NCBI RefSeq assembly: GCF_000473245.1
Contig: NC_022524.1
Location: 4,627,501-4,691,500, forward strand
DNA from: Bacillus infantis NRRL B-14911
Lineage (GTDB): Bacteria; Bacillota; Bacilli; Bacillales; Cytobacillaceae
Direction of reading: 5' to 3'
Length of the DNA stretch: 64,000 nt
Shown here: in pieces, positions 24,533 through 33,377 of the stretch
How positions within the stretch are numbered: the stretch's first letter is position 1
Layout of the letters: the number at the start of each line of letters is the position of its first letter
Program-made: the position numbers and the translations under genes
The notes under the pieces: generated by a model
Database searches by the model: none
What the model was told of the DNA's origin: nothing
What the model saw: the letters and a program-made list of their open reading frames with translations, nothing else

Positions 24533-24642
24533 AGTGAATCGCTCCTTTTTACATAGGAAGGACACTATGTCTGTACAAGGTTAACACTATTTGTTTCCCT
24601 TTACAATAACAGGGATACCCCATAAAATTACAGTCTATTGAT

Positions 24643-25128
24643 TTATAGCTGAAAAGCTTCAAGCAGCTCTTCCAGCTCTTTTTCTGAAACTACTCTTATG
24701 CCATTCCTTTTCAGCAGGGCAGATGTCACCCCTTCCCCTGCCACTTTCCCTCCTGTAAATCCTCCGTTGTAAATGACACTGCTGCCGCATGAAGGGCTGA
24801 ATTCTTTTAACACGACTGTACTTACCTGCAGCTCTTCCGCTTTTTTAAGGGCCGCATAGGCGCCATTTATGTATAATTCAGTTACATCCCTGCCTGATTT
24901 TTCGATGACCCTTGCCGTGCCGTCCAGGACATCGCCTCCATCGCCGCCTGTAATTTCTGCAGGCTCCCGTGGCACGGGAAATCCCCCAAGCAGTTCGGGG
25001 CAGACGGATACGGCTTTCTTCTGATCAATCAATTGCCGGATCTTCTCATGCAGGCAATGAGTGCCGTTGTATCTTACTTCCAGCCCCGCCAGGCACGAAC
25101 TGACTAATAACAAAACAACCAACTCCAT
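24643..25128 (-). CDS. DUF523 domain protein
   Basis: A 161-residue cytosolic protein with the DUF523 signature: SSCLAGLEVRYNG near the N-terminus, VCPELLGGFPVPREPAEI, and LKEFSPSCGSSVIYNGGFTGGKVAGEGVTSALL. Conserved cysteines in these motifs could bind a metal cluster; the biochemical role is not settled. The ATG overlaps the stop of the preceding gene as TAATG, which indicates translational coupling with the membrane protein upstream. Confidence 0.88.
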   Translation of the reverse strand: MELVVLLLVSSCLAGLEVRYNGTHCLHEKIRQLIDQKKAVSVCPELLGGFPVPREPAEITGGDGGDVLDGTARVIEKSGRDVTELYINGAYAALKKAEELQVSTVVLKEFSPSCGSSVIYNGGFTGGKVAGEGVTSALLKRNGIRVVSEKELEELLEAFQL

Positions 25129-25835
25129 TATTTATTTTTAAAAAAGTATGAATGAAGGATTAAAGCCACAATGGCTTCTGGGCTGCTGTCTTCATGGGGA
25201 GCAATCACAAAGACGCTGCTTAAAAGATGATGCCGCTTCAAAGTTCCGCACTGTTCTCCTTCCCGCGTCAGCGAGATTGCGGACGCTATCGTTGCTGCAG
25301 AGGAAAGATAGGTGTCATCATTGATCGTATACTGGATGGCTTCTTTTAAGGATGCCGTATTTTTCATATTAATGAGTGTACGGGCTTCGCCAATCCTTTC
25401 CCCATTTTTAAAGATGCTCCAATGTTCCTGGCTGGTCAGCCATTTCTTGCGGTGCCACCGCACATCATAGAGATCCTGGCCAATCTGGATCTCGAGGCAT
25501 AGATACCAGTTAAATCCAATAATATCGCCAAAGGCATATTGCCATTTGTGCGGAAAATAGCGCCTCACATAACCCCGCAGCTGATCTCCTTTAAAAAGCG
25601 GCTTCCGGATGAGGAGCGTTTTTTGGATATTATAGTAGGACCACCCTTGAATATTTTTAGGCTGATAAGTCCGTTCTTTCTCCGCAAGCTTCCTGCTGAT
25701 GATATAAACAGCAAGAGCTGCTGCAGGAAGCAGAAAAATGAGTGCAAACTGCATCGGTTCAAAGGCGCCGTAAACCAGCCAGCGGGCAAGCACTGCAAGC
25801 AGCATTAATACAAAAAGCAGGAGCATTTCTATCAT
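25128..25835 (-). CDS. Membrane-anchored protein with tubby-like C-terminal region
   Basis: A 235-residue protein: two hydrophobic N-terminal segments (LLLFVLMLLAVLARWLVYGAF; FALIFLLPAAALAVYII) and then about 175 soluble residues. The latter alternate short strands and end with a helix, SSPEAIVALILHSYF, an arrangement reminiscent of LURP-one/tubby-like domains (scramblase-related fold). This assignment is tentative. It ends one base into the start of the DUF523 gene. Confidence 0.6.
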   Translation of the reverse strand: MIEMLLLFVLMLLAVLARWLVYGAFEPMQFALIFLLPAAALAVYIISRKLAEKERTYQPKNIQGWSYYNIQKTLLIRKPLFKGDQLRGYVRRYFPHKWQYAFGDIIGFNWYLCLEIQIGQDLYDVRWHRKKWLTSQEHWSIFKNGERIGEARTLINMKNTASLKEAIQYTINDDTYLSSAATIASAISLTREGEQCGTLKRHHLLSSVFVIAPHEDSSPEAIVALILHSYFFKNK

Positions 25836-25878
25836 CTGATCACCTCAATACTAGTACGGACAGCCCTTATAAAGGTTC

Positions 25879-26430
25879 CTATTTATCTGCTGGGTTTATA
25901 AGTCCATAACACACGAGGCTCTCATACCGGCCTTCCTTCCGTACATGGTCAGCGAGGATTCCTTCTTCCTTCATGCCGAGCTTCTCCATGACCCGCCCTG
26001 AGGCCGGGTTGGACTGGAAATAGCGGGCGAACACTTTGTGGTACTTCTTTTCTTCAAATGCAAATCTGATGACTGCCTCTGCTGCCTCGGTGGCATAGCC
26101 TTTTCCCCAATATTCCTCACCTATCCAGTAAGCCAGCTCGCCATGGCGGAAATTTTGGTTGTTGGATAGGGCAATCGCACCGTACAGCTCACCGGTTTCC
26201 CTATCCGTCACTGCCAGTTCATAGGATCGGTCACTGCTGAAATTATTAAGATGATTCTCCATCCAGGAAAGGGCGTCATTTACTACATAGGGATAGGGCA
26301 GGTACAAAGTACTTTTATAAAGATTATAGTTGTCGCAGAGCCTGGCGACTGTTTCTGCATCGGAAACCTGGAACAATCTAAGCAGCAGCCGGTCTGTGGA
26401 TATGGTTTTATTGACATGGTCATAAATCAT
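25879..26430 (-). CDS. GNAT N-acetyltransferase (RimJ/RimL type)
   Basis: A 183-residue acetyl-CoA-dependent transferase. It begins ISTDRLLLRLFQVSDAETVARL, typical of the RimJ/RimL group, with the acetyl-CoA loop in YWGKGYATEAAEAVIRFAFEE and the final ANPASGRVMEKLGMKEEG-type segment (SNPASGRVMEKLGMKEEG). The substrate could be a protein N-terminus or a small amine. GGAGG lies 7 nt before the ATG at 26430, so the apparent extension to 26610 is not coding. It is divergent from the acyltransferase gene. Confidence 0.9.
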   Translation of the reverse strand: MIYDHVNKTISTDRLLLRLFQVSDAETVARLCDNYNLYKSTLYLPYPYVVNDALSWMENHLNNFSSDRSYELAVTDRETGELYGAIALSNNQNFRHGELAYWIGEEYWGKGYATEAAEAVIRFAFEEKKYHKVFARYFQSNPASGRVMEKLGMKEEGILADHVRKEGRYESLVCYGLINPADK

Positions 26431-26577
26431 CTGCAAACCTCCGTATTTTTTGTAATAATATACTATATTTGTAAATATTAATATACACTGAATAAAGGCA
26501 AGTAATCTATTGAAATATTGATATAGAACCGGCTGTGAGATACATAGCCGCACTGAACATATCTTGGGGGGAACTAT

Positions 26578-27747
26578 ATGGTACTGCCGGGGCAGGAGAA
26601 AAGCAGACATTATGATTTAGATTGGATTAAGATATTAGCGATGCTGGCTGTATTTCTCTACCATTGTTCGATGTTCTTTAACTCATTTGAATGGCATGTA
26701 AAGAACAACGAAATCAATAGAACCTACATAGAACTGTTTTCCTTGGCTGTCGGCAATTGGATGATGCCTGTCTTTTTTGCCATTTCCGGAATCAGCACCT
26801 ATCACGCTTTGAAAAAGCGCCACTCCGGAGCATTTTTGAAGGAAAGGGCGGCCCGCCTTGGCATTCCGCTGCTTTTGGGCATTTTTATCCTCTCACCTCC
26901 TCAAGTTTATATAGAGAGGCTGACCGGCAAACAGTTTGAAGGCTCTTTCTTTCAATTCTTCCCCCATTATTTTGATGGTCTTTATTTGGAAATCGGCGGA
27001 AGTGGAAACTTTGCCTTTTTCGGCCATCATCTGTGGTACCTATTGATGCTCCTGATTTTTTCAGCCCTAACTCTGCCTTTCTTCCTAAATGAGAGGCAGA
27101 GACAGCATATTCAAAATGGTTCCTTTGCCATTTCCCATTACTTGTTTTTGCCCCTGCCTTTAACAGTGGCAGCTCTATGGGCGAATGATATCTTAAATTT
27201 GGCTAGCTGGGGGATTTTGTTTTACTTGCTGCTGTACGCTTATGGCTATTATTTTTTTGCCCGGGAGTCATTCAGAAGTTTTGCACGAAATAGCGGCAAG
27301 CTTACAGGTACAATTAGTGCAGTCAGCTTAGCAGCCTATATTTTATGGGTATTCATGTCAGGCTTTCCCGCTTATGGGACTGCTGCCTTTTATATCTTCA
27401 CTGTTATTCGCGTTCTTTTAGTATGGAATGTCCTGCTGTTCATTTTTTTCCTGGGGGATAGGCATTTGAATACTTCCACTCCAGCACTATCTTATGCGAT
27501 TGAAGCGGCCATGCCTTTTTACATTCTTCATCAGCCTGTCATAATCATTTCAGGCTTCTGGATTGCTCATTTAGATTGGAGTATTCCTGTTAAGTTTGTT
27601 TTTCTTGCAATGGCTGCATTTGCAGTAATCATGATTTTTCATCATGCAGCAATACGCAGGTACAATGGACTGAGAGCAGTATTTGGCTTGAGAAAACAGC
27701 GCAAACGGGAAGTGCCTCAAGAAAGGAATATCGTTGTACAGCAATAA
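26578..27747 (+). CDS. Acyltransferase 3 family membrane protein
   Basis: A 389-residue integral membrane protein with about ten hydrophobic helices. The N-terminal DLDWIKILAMLAVFLYHCSMFF has the conserved RxxxxDxLRxxA...H-like pattern of acyltransferase family 3, and FAISGIS and KERAARLGIPLLLG match the next conserved blocks; it is closest in appearance to the OpgC/MdoC-like subgroup. It probably transfers an acyl group to an extracytoplasmic glycan. The last 20 residues are charged. A hairpin follows. Confidence 0.85.
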   Translation: MVLPGQEKSRHYDLDWIKILAMLAVFLYHCSMFFNSFEWHVKNNEINRTYIELFSLAVGNWMMPVFFAISGISTYHALKKRHSGAFLKERAARLGIPLLLGIFILSPPQVYIERLTGKQFEGSFFQFFPHYFDGLYLEIGGSGNFAFFGHHLWYLLMLLIFSALTLPFFLNERQRQHIQNGSFAISHYLFLPLPLTVAALWANDILNLASWGILFYLLLYAYGYYFFARESFRSFARNSGKLTGTISAVSLAAYILWVFMSGFPAYGTAAFYIFTVIRVLLVWNVLLFIFFLGDRHLNTSTPALSYAIEAAMPFYILHQPVIIISGFWIAHLDWSIPVKFVFLAMAAFAVIMIFHHAAIRRYNGLRAVFGLRKQRKREVPQERNIVVQQ

Positions 27748-27749
27748 TA

Positions 27750-27778
27750 GAAACAGCCGCGATAGCTGCGGCTGTTTC
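27750..27778. terminator. Hairpin after the acyltransferase gene
   Basis: A perfect 11-bp stem GAAACAGCCGC / GCGGCTGTTTC with a 7-nt loop, but no clear T tract. It lies between convergent genes and may act as a weak terminator or an mRNA 3 prime end stabiliser. Confidence 0.6.
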
Positions 27779-27811
27779 CTGTTGCGGCCATATAGAAGCT
27801 GACTAAATGAA

Positions 27812-28846
27812 CTATTTGGAAGCCAGATTCTGCCTCTCCGCGGCTTCCGGCGGTTTTTCCATCCAGCCGTTCTCCATCATAATATCCGATGCTTCAGTGA
27901 CAAAATGAGTGATATTCATTAAGGATCTTGAATATAAGAGGCCGATATCATGCCTGCCATTCACAGCCAATGAGTTGCCGAATGCTCTGATCTTCATGGA
28001 AAACATGTCCATCTTATGGAAAAGCATGAGTTTATCAGAAAATGGCGCAAAGGTAGAGTCTGTGACCAGGTCGTCCAGGAAGGTTGGCGAAGGCAAGTTT
28101 TCATCATGCAGCTTTTGCATATACCGCTCCAGGTTGCTATGTGTCATGCTTGCCCCTTTTTGAAACAGCTGCCGGATCTTCTCGCTTTTGGCTGTCTGGG
28201 CAAAGGCCATTATGAAGGCTTTGCTTGTGACATTGTTTTCAATATTGTCGTATAAATGGGCAATTTCCAGGGCGTGAAGCGGCCTGACCCGTCCAAGGAA
28301 GCCGTTTAGGAAATCCTTTTGGGCATAGTCCACTTTTTTGGGCACCGGGATGAATGGAGGCTTGATGATCAAGCCCTTTTTCATCAGAATCTCTTTGATC
28401 TGATCCATTAAATCCAATGTTGCTTGCGTGCAATACCTGAAAAATTCTACAATATCATTCCGGAAGACAATAGGATAGCCTACACTGTATATGCTTATTC
28501 CCGCTTTCGCTGCATATTTCAAGTAATGGACATAAAAATCATCGTGGAATAAACGGGGCGCTTCTAAATTGACATCATTTTCATTAAAGCCATCTGGTAT
28601 AGGGAAATTAGCTTCTTTTAAGAGTCCCTCTGTTGCAGTCAGGAATTCCGTACATAATTTAGAGGCATTCTCCAATAAGGCTTTAATATCATGATCATCC
28701 ACATGGTGCAAATAGTACGCCAGAATGCCCTTTGACATGCTGTTTCCCATATAGGTAGCCCAGAGTTTTCCCATCTCTGCTGATGTTAAAGGCTCCTTCG
28801 GGCTGGTTTTATTTGTTCCTGCTTTAATCGGCTTGATCGTATTCAT
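27812..28846 (-). CDS. DUF3231 family protein
   Basis: A 344-residue protein of two similar helical-bundle halves, as is usual for DUF3231. The first half carries LTSAEMGKLWATYMGNSMSKGILAYYLHHVDDHDIKALLENA and the second begins LHALEIAHLYDNIENNVTSKAFIMAFAQTAKSEKIRQLFQKG. The halves share the pattern of ferritin-like/CotF-like bundles, so a spore-associated role is possible. No catalytic residues can be named with confidence. It is monocistronic. Confidence 0.87.
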   Translation of the reverse strand: MNTIKPIKAGTNKTSPKEPLTSAEMGKLWATYMGNSMSKGILAYYLHHVDDHDIKALLENASKLCTEFLTATEGLLKEANFPIPDGFNENDVNLEAPRLFHDDFYVHYLKYAAKAGISIYSVGYPIVFRNDIVEFFRYCTQATLDLMDQIKEILMKKGLIIKPPFIPVPKKVDYAQKDFLNGFLGRVRPLHALEIAHLYDNIENNVTSKAFIMAFAQTAKSEKIRQLFQKGASMTHSNLERYMQKLHDENLPSPTFLDDLVTDSTFAPFSDKLMLFHKMDMFSMKIRAFGNSLAVNGRHDIGLLYSRSLMNITHFVTEASDIMMENGWMEKPPEAAERQNLASK

Positions 28847-28922
28847 GATCGATCTCCTTCATCCGCTTTATTGTATTAGTATCATCCTTCCGGCTGAAAG
28901 GTATTCTCTGTATATATGCATA

Positions 28923-28956
28923 GAAAAAGCCTGCTTCGAGTGTATCGAAGCAGGCT
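28923..28956 (-). terminator. Terminator of cdd
   Basis: A 12-bp perfect stem AGCCTGCTTCGA / TCGAAGCAGGCT, loop GTGTA, followed on the minus strand by TTTTT. Confidence 0.9.
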
Positions 28957-28969
28957 CATGTAATTGATC

Positions 28970-29368
28970 TTACATTTCCAGATCAGTAAAAGCGTAAGGC
29001 AATAGCTCTTTCAGAGGCAGTTCCAGTATATCTTTCTTTTCGTTCGTTAAGTAAACAGGCATATCCGGTGAGCAGAATTCTGCCAGCACCTGCCTGCAGA
29101 TGCTGCAAGGCGGAAGGAAGTCAGCCGTGTTCCCGGAAACCGCGATTGCCTGGAAGTCTCCTTTTTTATAGCCATTTGCGATAGCAGTGAAAATGGCTGT
29201 CCTTTCAGCGCAATTCGTCGCCCCAAGGGAAACATTCTCTACGTTCACTCCGCTGATAACGGTTCCATCTTTCAGCAGCAAAGCTGCTCCTACAGGAAAA
29301 TTGGAATACGGTGCATACGCAGCCTGTTTTACAGCGCGTGCACTTTCCATTAATTTTTCTTTATCCAT
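28970..29368 (-). CDS. cdd: Cytidine deaminase
   Basis: A 132-residue tetrameric-type cytidine deaminase that converts cytidine and deoxycytidine to the uridine forms in pyrimidine salvage. The zinc site is C53 with the catalytic E55 (TNCAERTA) plus C88 and C91 (PPCSICRQ), and the substrate-binding GAALLLKDGTVISGVNVEN is present. I start at ATG 29368, behind GAGGGGATGG, rather than the upstream GTG at 29386. In many Bacillus genomes cdd sits with era; here it is alone. Confidence 0.95.
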   Translation of the reverse strand: MDKEKLMESARAVKQAAYAPYSNFPVGAALLLKDGTVISGVNVENVSLGATNCAERTAIFTAIANGYKKGDFQAIAVSGNTADFLPPCSICRQVLAEFCSPDMPVYLTNEKKDILELPLKELLPYAFTDLEM

Positions 29369-29696
29369 CACAATCCATCCCCTCACATAAGAATGAACCT
29401 TTTACAGTCCCCTAACGCCAATTATTAGTTGGCAGGACTTCTTATATTATATTTCCGGGAAAAGTTTGTCAATACAGAATAATAAATTTAAATTAGATTC
29501 CCATTCTCTTTTCAGCAGAGAGAAGCAATAATCACCACAAGTACCTTCACAGTGACCTGGATGCCAATGTATTTATTCTAAAAGGGGGCCACCCCCTTCC
29601 CAGAGGCTGCCTTGTTCAAAACAAACCAGGATGAATACATCCCCCTCTTCCTTGGGATAGTAACATTAATAATTACACAGCCGGGAAGGATACAGC
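29369..29696. other. Intergenic region upstream of cdd
   Basis: About 330 bp between divergent genes. Two inverted repeats are visible: GCCAA-TTATTAG-TTGGC near 29416 and AAGGGGG-CCA-CCCCCTT at 29582-29598, the latter without a T tract. No gene was recognised. Confidence 0.6.
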
Positions 29697-30184
29697 ATGA
29701 ATAAATTTGAGAAAAACACATTGAAATTTCTTCTTGTCTTTGGATTGATATCTTTTATCAATTTGATGAGAAAGCCTCCGGTAAAAGACTGGATGCTGAT
29801 CTTTCTCTTTAAAGGATACTTTCTTCCATCCTCGACAAGCTGCTTGTCAGAAAAGGTTATATAACCTACCCAGTTAAGCTGGTGAAATCATTTGACGTCA
29901 GCTTTATTTTCGACTATCTTCTCTACCCAATCGCATGTGTCTATTGTAATCAGGTAACCAGAACATCGAGCCTTATAGGCATTCTGATGAAAGCACTTTG
30001 CTTTAGCCTCCCAATGGCTTTAGTCGAACATTTTTTTGAAAAAAGAACTAGCTTGATTAAATTTAAAAAAGGTTGGAACTCTCTAATCAGTTTCTTTTCT
30101 CTAACCGTTACTTTTTTAATTTCCAGAACTTTTATAGCCATCATACGAAAAGCCAATAATACACCGGTTCCTGATAATAAATAG
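29697..30184 (+). pseudogene. CBO0543-like membrane protein gene with a -1 frameshift
   Basis: Reading from ATG 29697 (GGAAGG upstream) gives MNKFEKNTLKFLLVFG...FKGYF and then stops at 29864. The adjacent frame continues with SILDKLLVRKGYITYPVKL and runs on to 30184 as a coherent multi-helix membrane protein (FDYLLYPIACVYCNQ; a C-terminal FSLTVTFLISRTF helix). Restoring one T in the TTT near 29819 joins the two into a single ORF of about 162 residues with the look of the CBO0543 family. It is either a recent pseudogene or a sequencing error in a homopolymer. Confidence 0.75.
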
Positions 30185-30226
30185 GAGCTGGTGCTGCTTT
30201 TTTAAGGACCGCCGCATGTATAATGG

Positions 30227-30952
30227 CTAATGATACAAAAAGGGTATAGATTGTGCCTGTTCATTTTTCAGGGAGATATGCAGTTCTTTTTCAGGGCTGA
30301 TAGAAGCAAAGAATATTTCCTGCAGCCGGGAGATGCCCAGCCGGGACAGCTTCGAATCAAGCCAGTCCTGATCTACGTTAAACCGTTCCAAAACCTCCCG
30401 GTATACCTTTCCTTCAACGATGACAGGAAAGGCAATTTGCGAAGAGCTTCCGGAAATATTCAGGTCTCCCTTTGTGGCAGGCAACTGTGCAGGCTTGAGC
30501 TGGACACTCAGCATTCCGTTTCCCTCGAGTATCCCTAATTCCACATATTGAACGTCAAAGACCTGCTTATCCCTCAGCATTTGCAGGATGTTATCAATAC
30601 TGTAATGGTACTTTTTTAAATTGGCACTAAGGAATTTGCCTTTATGTATCACAATGACCGGCTCAAAAGTGATGAGTTTTCCGAATTTCCGCTTTGAAAT
30701 CTTCAATCTCCCAATCAGCCGCTGGAGAAGGCCGATAGCAATAATGGCAAAGCCTGTTTCCAGATGCCTGATGGAGGGATCAGCTATATCCGCCCCGGCC
30801 ACCGCCCCCAGTGTAATGATAACCAGATAATCAAAAACAGGAAGCTCGCCAATCGAGCGCCTCCCCATAAAAAGAGTAATAAAGAGCAATAAAGGCAGAA
30901 TGGTGATGATCCTTCCGAAAATCAGAAGACAGTTATGCAGCAGATCTTCCAT
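30227..30952 (-). CDS. DUF421 (YetF-type) membrane protein
   Basis: A 241-residue protein: three N-terminal transmembrane helices (IITILPLLLFITLFMGRRSIGELPVFDYLVIITLGAVAGADIAD is the DUF421 signature), then the YetF domain with LKKYHYSIDNILQMLRDKQVFDVQYVELGILEGNGMLSVQLK. The C-terminal 60 residues extend the usual domain. Such proteins are membrane-bound and of unknown function; some are forespore-expressed. It appears monocistronic. Confidence 0.88.
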   Translation of the reverse strand: MEDLLHNCLLIFGRIITILPLLLFITLFMGRRSIGELPVFDYLVIITLGAVAGADIADPSIRHLETGFAIIAIGLLQRLIGRLKISKRKFGKLITFEPVIVIHKGKFLSANLKKYHYSIDNILQMLRDKQVFDVQYVELGILEGNGMLSVQLKPAQLPATKGDLNISGSSSQIAFPVIVEGKVYREVLERFNVDQDWLDSKLSRLGISRLQEIFFASISPEKELHISLKNEQAQSIPFLYH

Positions 30953-31084
30953 AATCTTTCCTCCTGGCAGATGATGACTTTAGTTTATCGGAGGATAGCT
31001 GGAATTATACGGAAAAATCAAAAGGGCTGCCTGGCCACAGTTAGTTTTCTGCTCCTTGCAGCTGAAGAGTGGGCTTCCAGTGAA

Positions 31085-31262
31085 TTAAGGGGAGATTTTA
31101 CTGTTAAATACAAATCAGCTTTGTTTTTCGGAAAATTAAGAGGAGTTTTTCCCTCTATGCAAAGAAAAATTATCTTTTTTATGGTTTCGAGTCATATAAG
31201 GGGAATTTCTCCCTTTATTTAAGCTGTTTTCAGCACTATTTTTAAAATAAAGGGAATTTTTC
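31085..31262. repeat. Degenerate array of TTAAGGGGA / TTTTTCCCTCTAT units
   Basis: Four copies begin near 31085, 31136, 31196 and 31248 (spacings 51, 60 and 52 bp): TTAAGGGGAGATTT, TTAAGAGGAGTTTTTCCCTC, ATAAGGGGAATTTCTCCCTTTAT and ATAAAGGGAATTTTTCCGTC. The last three can form AGGGGA-loop-TCCCT-type hairpins. It occupies most of the gene-free stretch 30953-31525, where I see no other gene. Confidence 0.65.
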
Positions 31263-31387
31263 CGTCTATAAATTTTCATTAGCAGATAATCTAGTTTCCT
31301 TGTTTAAAAATGTTAAAGTTAAAGGAGAATCGCCTATTCAACTGTTCAGCCATTGAGTGCGTTTAATAAATACGAACATCCAGAAGT

Positions 31388-31416
31388 AAAAAGCCTGGGA
31401 TACCCCAAGCTTTTTT
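31388..31416. terminator. Bidirectional terminator of the TRAP operon
   Basis: AAAAAGCCTGGGATACCCCAAGCTTTTTT forms an 8-9 bp stem with one mismatch and has T tracts on both sides; it lies about 110 bp beyond the dctM stop. Confidence 0.65.
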
Positions 31417-31525
31417 GGTTAGTTAAGTACTGTACTACATATTCTACTAAAACGTATGCTGTTTAGTCTGTGATTTTTCCCACTATCTCTGAACAGCTTA
31501 TGGCAAAAGGCAGTCCTTTTTCATT

Positions 31526-32821
31526 TTATAGTCCAAACAGTCCCGGTAGCACCATGCTGACCTGCGGGATATAAGTAACAAGGAGCAGTACAACGATGAT
31601 GGCAGCGTAGAATGGAAGCAATGGCTTCACAAGCTGCTCGATCTTCACCTTGCCGACGCTGGATCCGACGAACAAGGCGCTTCCTACCGGCGGTGTGATG
31701 CTTCCGATGCAAAGGTTGAGGCACATCATAATGCCAAAGTGCACCGGATCCATCCCGATATTCGTGGCAATCGGCAGGAATATCGGCGTGAATATGAGGA
31801 CTGCAGGCGTGATATCCATGAAAGTCCCAATAATCAGCAGGATGACGTTCATCAGCAGCAGGATCAGGATCGGATTATCGGTCAGGCTGAGGATGCCGCT
31901 GCTGATGGCCTCAGGAATGCCGGTAAATGCCATGACAAGGGAAAGAATGGTCGATGCGGCAATCAGAAGCATGATGATGGCTGTCATCTCCACTGTTTCC
32001 ATCAGCATCTTCGGAACATCTTTTATTTTAAATGTCCGATAAAACATCGAGAGAATGAGAGAATAGGCAACCGCAATGGCAGCGCCTTCTGTTGCCGTGA
32101 ACACCCCGGCAATGATTCCGCCGATTACTATGAACACGAGCAGCAGGCTCGGAATCGCATCGAGGAATACTTTCATCACCTGGCTGAACGTAATTTTCGG
32201 TGCAATCGGATAATTCTTTTTCTTCGCAATCACATATGCTACAACCATGGTAGCAAGTCCCCAAAGGATGCCGGGAATATAACCGGCTATGAAGAGCGCG
32301 GCAATCGACGTCCCGCCGCTGACAAGGGAATAGACGATCAGCAGGCCGCTTGGCGGAATCAGCAGCCCTGTCGGTGCCGATGCGATATTAACCGCAGCAG
32401 AATACGCCGGGTTATAGCCTTCCTTCTTCTGAAGCGGAGACATGACTCCGCCGATTGCTGCTGCAGCGGCAACGGAGGAACCGGAAATCGAACCGAACAG
32501 CATATTCCCGACTACATTCGTATGGGCGAGCGATCCGGGCATCCTCCCGGAAAGGACCTTCGCAAAATTGATCAGGCGGATCGCGATTCCGCCATTATTC
32601 ATGATAACCCCTGACAGGATGAAGAACGGGATGGCGAGCAGGGAAAAGCTGTCGAGCCCCGCCACCATCTTCTGCGCTGCTGTGAATACGGCAATATCAA
32701 AAGGAAACAAAACCAGCATGGTGACAAGAGAGGCACCGGCTATGCTGATGGCAATGGGAACGCCCAGAAATAAGAGCAGAAAGAATACAAAAAGCAATAG
32801 GAGTCCTGCTGTGATTGTCAT
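31526..32821 (-). CDS. dctM: TRAP transporter large permease (DctM)
   Basis: A 431-residue membrane protein with about twelve hydrophobic segments, the ion-coupled solute channel of a tripartite ATP-independent periplasmic-type transporter. Family blocks seen: VPIAISIAGASL, AIPFFILSGVIMNNGGIAIRLINFAKVLSGRMPGSLAHTNVVGNMLFGSISGSSVAAAAAIG, and GSITPPVGSALFVGSSVGK. Its ATG overlaps the dctQ stop by 4 nt (ATGA). It is the third gene of dctP-dctQ-dctM. The solute is not determined; organic acids are typical for this family. Confidence 0.93.
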   Translation of the reverse strand: MTITAGLLLLFVFFLLLFLGVPIAISIAGASLVTMLVLFPFDIAVFTAAQKMVAGLDSFSLLAIPFFILSGVIMNNGGIAIRLINFAKVLSGRMPGSLAHTNVVGNMLFGSISGSSVAAAAAIGGVMSPLQKKEGYNPAYSAAVNIASAPTGLLIPPSGLLIVYSLVSGGTSIAALFIAGYIPGILWGLATMVVAYVIAKKKNYPIAPKITFSQVMKVFLDAIPSLLLVFIVIGGIIAGVFTATEGAAIAVAYSLILSMFYRTFKIKDVPKMLMETVEMTAIIMLLIAASTILSLVMAFTGIPEAISSGILSLTDNPILILLLMNVILLIIGTFMDITPAVLIFTPIFLPIATNIGMDPVHFGIMMCLNLCIGSITPPVGSALFVGSSVGKVKIEQLVKPLLPFYAAIIVVLLLVTYIPQVSMVLPGLFGL

Positions 32822-33363
32822 CCCAGCCCCTCCTTTCTATCCTTATCAATATGTATGGGCTCTGGAGTCTCTACTTCTTCTGAATATAAGTCCGCTTTTC
32901 TATTTGCGGAGATTTCCCTGATGGAGATGATCGTATAAGCGGCAATCAGGATGCCGCTGACTGGCAGGGACAGATAAATATAGGCCATCGGGAGGCCAAG
33001 TGCGGCAGAATACTGCTCCATAGAGATCCCAACTGTTTTAGACCCGCCGACAATCATGACAAATACAGCAAATGCCAGGACAATCAGCTCAATCAGGATA
33101 GCTGCGGCAAGCCTCTTCCTGTTTTCCAGCTTTTCTACGATGAACTCGATTGCGATATGCTTCTTGTTTCCGAAGGCATAGGCTCCGCCGAGCATGGAAA
33201 CCCATATCAGCGAATACCGGAGAAACTCCTCTGAAATCGTACTTGGCGAATCCAGCGCATATCTTGTGAACACTTGCCAGATGGCCATCAGGACCATCAC
33301 ACCCAAGAGGGTGCAGGTCACAAAGGCAATGCTCAGATCGATCCATTTTTTCATAGTCTGCAT
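32818..33363 (-). CDS. dctQ: TRAP transporter small permease (DctQ)
   Basis: A 181-residue protein with four hydrophobic segments, matching the small TRAP membrane subunit: FVTCTLLGVMVLMAIWQVFTRYALDSPSTISEEFLRYSLIWVSMLGGAYAFGNKKHIAIEFI. GGGGGAG precedes the ATG. It lies between dctP (14 nt) and dctM (overlap). It bridges binding protein and large permease. The C-terminal tail is hydrophilic. Confidence 0.92.
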   Translation of the reverse strand: MQTMKKWIDLSIAFVTCTLLGVMVLMAIWQVFTRYALDSPSTISEEFLRYSLIWVSMLGGAYAFGNKKHIAIEFIVEKLENRKRLAAAILIELIVLAFAVFVMIVGGSKTVGISMEQYSAALGLPMAYIYLSLPVSGILIAAYTIISIREISANRKADLYSEEVETPEPIHIDKDRKEGLG

Positions 33364-33377
33364 GATAGCTCCCCCTT

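Noticed and set aside
24380-24565. Spo0E-like phosphatase
   Set aside because: Size and helices fit, but the SQELD signature is missing (SRELG), so the name is not supported.
31739-32614. 291-residue plus-strand ORF over dctM
   Set aside because: It is antisense to a clear TRAP permease, is His/Asp/Arg/Gln-rich with low-complexity texture, and has no ribosome binding site.
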